A stretch of 64,000 bases of DNA from JBGPQJ01 sp963709295. GTDB taxonomy: Bacteria > Chloroflexota > Anaerolineae > Anaerolineales > Villigracilaceae. The stretch lies in assembly GCA_963709295.1 (NCBI GenBank), contig CAVPVW010000002.1:124001-188000 (forward strand). The letters are read 5' to 3'. Positions within the stretch are counted from its first letter, which is position 1. Each line of letters opens with the position of its first letter. Below the pieces are notes generated by a model. That model was not told where the DNA came from. It worked only from the letters and a program-made list of their open reading frames with translations, and did no database searches. A program made the position numbers and the translations under genes. Shown in pieces: positions 62,952 to 64,000 of this stretch.

Positions 62952-64000
62952 ATGAAATACGAAACCCTCCTCTCATTTATCCAAGGTGGACCGCGACCCC
63001 TTCTTTTTCATGGGTTTTCTAACCCTGGTTGTGGGGACAATGTATATCGTTACACTGGTCAACGTCCCTGAGCTGCGTCAACCGGTCACATTCATCGTTT
63101 TCACCCTGCTGGTGGGCATTCACGTCATCCTGCACTGGTATTTGTACAGAATCGCTGAGAGATCACCTGCCTGGGTAACCGGATATATCATCCTCCAGGG
63201 TCTGCTTGCTTTTGTGATCTCGGTTATTTCAGGAACCTTGGGGTTGGTTTTTGCCCTGTTTATGGGCTTGATCGGCGAAAGCGTTGGTTTATTGGGAATT
63301 AAGCGTTGGGGCTTGCTCGCCTTGACGTATTACCTGATTCTTTCCATGATCTGTTTTGCCAATCTTACAGGAATTAATTCGATTGGTGGATATTGGCTGG
63401 TGACCATCGGGGTTGTTATTTTCATCGTGATCTATGTCACCATGTACATGCGACAGACTGAAGCCCGGGAACAAGCCCAGGCATTGCTTCTAGAGCTCGA
63501 AAAAGCCAATCGCCAGCTGTCCGAGTACGCGGACAGGGTTGAAGACCTGACCATCGCCAACGAACGCCAGCGGATGGCGCGGGAACTTCACGATACCTTG
63601 TCACAGGGTTTGGCCGGTTTGATATTGCAACTCGAGGCGACCGATGCCAACCTTGCCACGGATCGTTCGGATAAGGCCCGCGAGATAATCCAGCAATCCA
63701 TGCAGCAGGCCCGCGCCACGCTGGAATCATCCAGACGGGCAATTGACAACCTGCGGCAACCCGAACCCAAAAGCCTGGAGGGAGCGATCCGGAGGGAGAT
63801 CACCCAATTTTCAGAATATTCCGGCCTCCCTTGCGAAACACGACTTGAGATTCCCGGTCGATATCTTGAAGAGATCCAGGAAGCAGTGGTTCGCTCCGTT
63901 GCAGAAGCACTGAACAATATCGCCCGGCATGCGGAAGCCCAAAAGGTGGAAATTTCTGCGTTGAGTGAGAACGGTAGTTTGAGACTCGTTCTCAAGGATG
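62952..64000 (+). CDS. NarL-type sensor histidine kinase, partial (cut by the window end; frame shift near the start)
   Basis: The visible product has five to six N-terminal helices (GFLTLVVGTMYIVTLVNVPE onwards), a coiled coil (residues 165-200), and a HisKA_3 dimerisation domain with RMARELHDTLSQGL, the phospho-acceptor His. The start of HATPase_c (EALNNIARHAEA) follows. ATG 62952 gives MKYETLLSFI, which is one base out of frame with the rest; an indel near 62981-62986 would join them. Alternatively translation starts at GTG 62986 (DRDPFFFMGF). It is divergent from the ABC operon and is probably followed by its NarL-type regulator beyond the window. Confidence 0.82.

Overview
This window most likely comes from an anaerobic Chloroflexota bacterium, probably of class Anaerolineae. 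That placement is inferred from gene style and neighbourhoods (tandem LysM/M23 lipoproteins, a membrane glycosyltransferase fused to NHL repeats, the EF-Tu and RpoB variants), not from a database search. Genes are densely packed. Many start behind a good Shine-Dalgarno (SD), but several start 0 to 10 bases downstream of a -10 box with no SD.

Layout. 1-14066 (minus) is one long translation-machinery operon read from right to left: rpsL-rpsG-fusA-tuf-rpsJ, the S10 and spc clusters, and the start of secY. Its promoter is at about 14200-14228. rpoB (14245-18144) has its own promoter and stands alone: neither rpoC nor rplJL is next to it. 18392-19778 (plus) is an MFS transporter. 19817-23230 (minus) is a methionine operon, metY-metA-aminotransferase, behind a SAM-I riboswitch. 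The riboswitch promoter abuts a decayed dCTP deaminase gene. 23745-26308 (minus) holds an M23 lipoprotein and ftcD. 26420-28616 (plus) holds a cytochrome b5-like protein, a GH13 glucosidase and a YHS protein.

28864-40223 (plus) is a formate dehydrogenase operon. Its catalytic subunit is a selenoprotein: an in-frame UGA is followed by a textbook SECIS hairpin. The operon carries two NuoE/NuoF pairs, a two-component relay and a ferritin-like protein. 40320-45039 (plus) has three paralogous LysM/M23 lipoproteins. 45075-48029 (minus) is a six-gene redox-stress operon: ECF sigma factor, HxxxCxxC anti-sigma factor, zinc ribbon, a two-domain thioredoxin-fold protein whose second active site reads Sec-Pro-Tyr-Cys, TlpA and OsmC. 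The window therefore encodes two probable selenoproteins in two unrelated operons.

48230-58664 holds a cyclic-nucleotide-binding/NifU protein, three small membrane proteins, a luciferase-like oxidoreductase, a winged-helix protein, a GH20 enzyme, the GT39-NHL protein and a CBS protein. 58665-64000 has an ABC-2 export operon divergent from a NarL-type sensor kinase that is cut by the window end.

Quality warning. About fourteen otherwise well-conserved genes, including the essential rplE, rpsQ and fusA, carry one indel each (two in the ABC ATPase), mostly in short homopolymers. I read these as sequencing or assembly errors and annotate the genes across the indels. The dCTP deaminase relic is different: several frameshifts plus truncation, so it is a genuine pseudogene.
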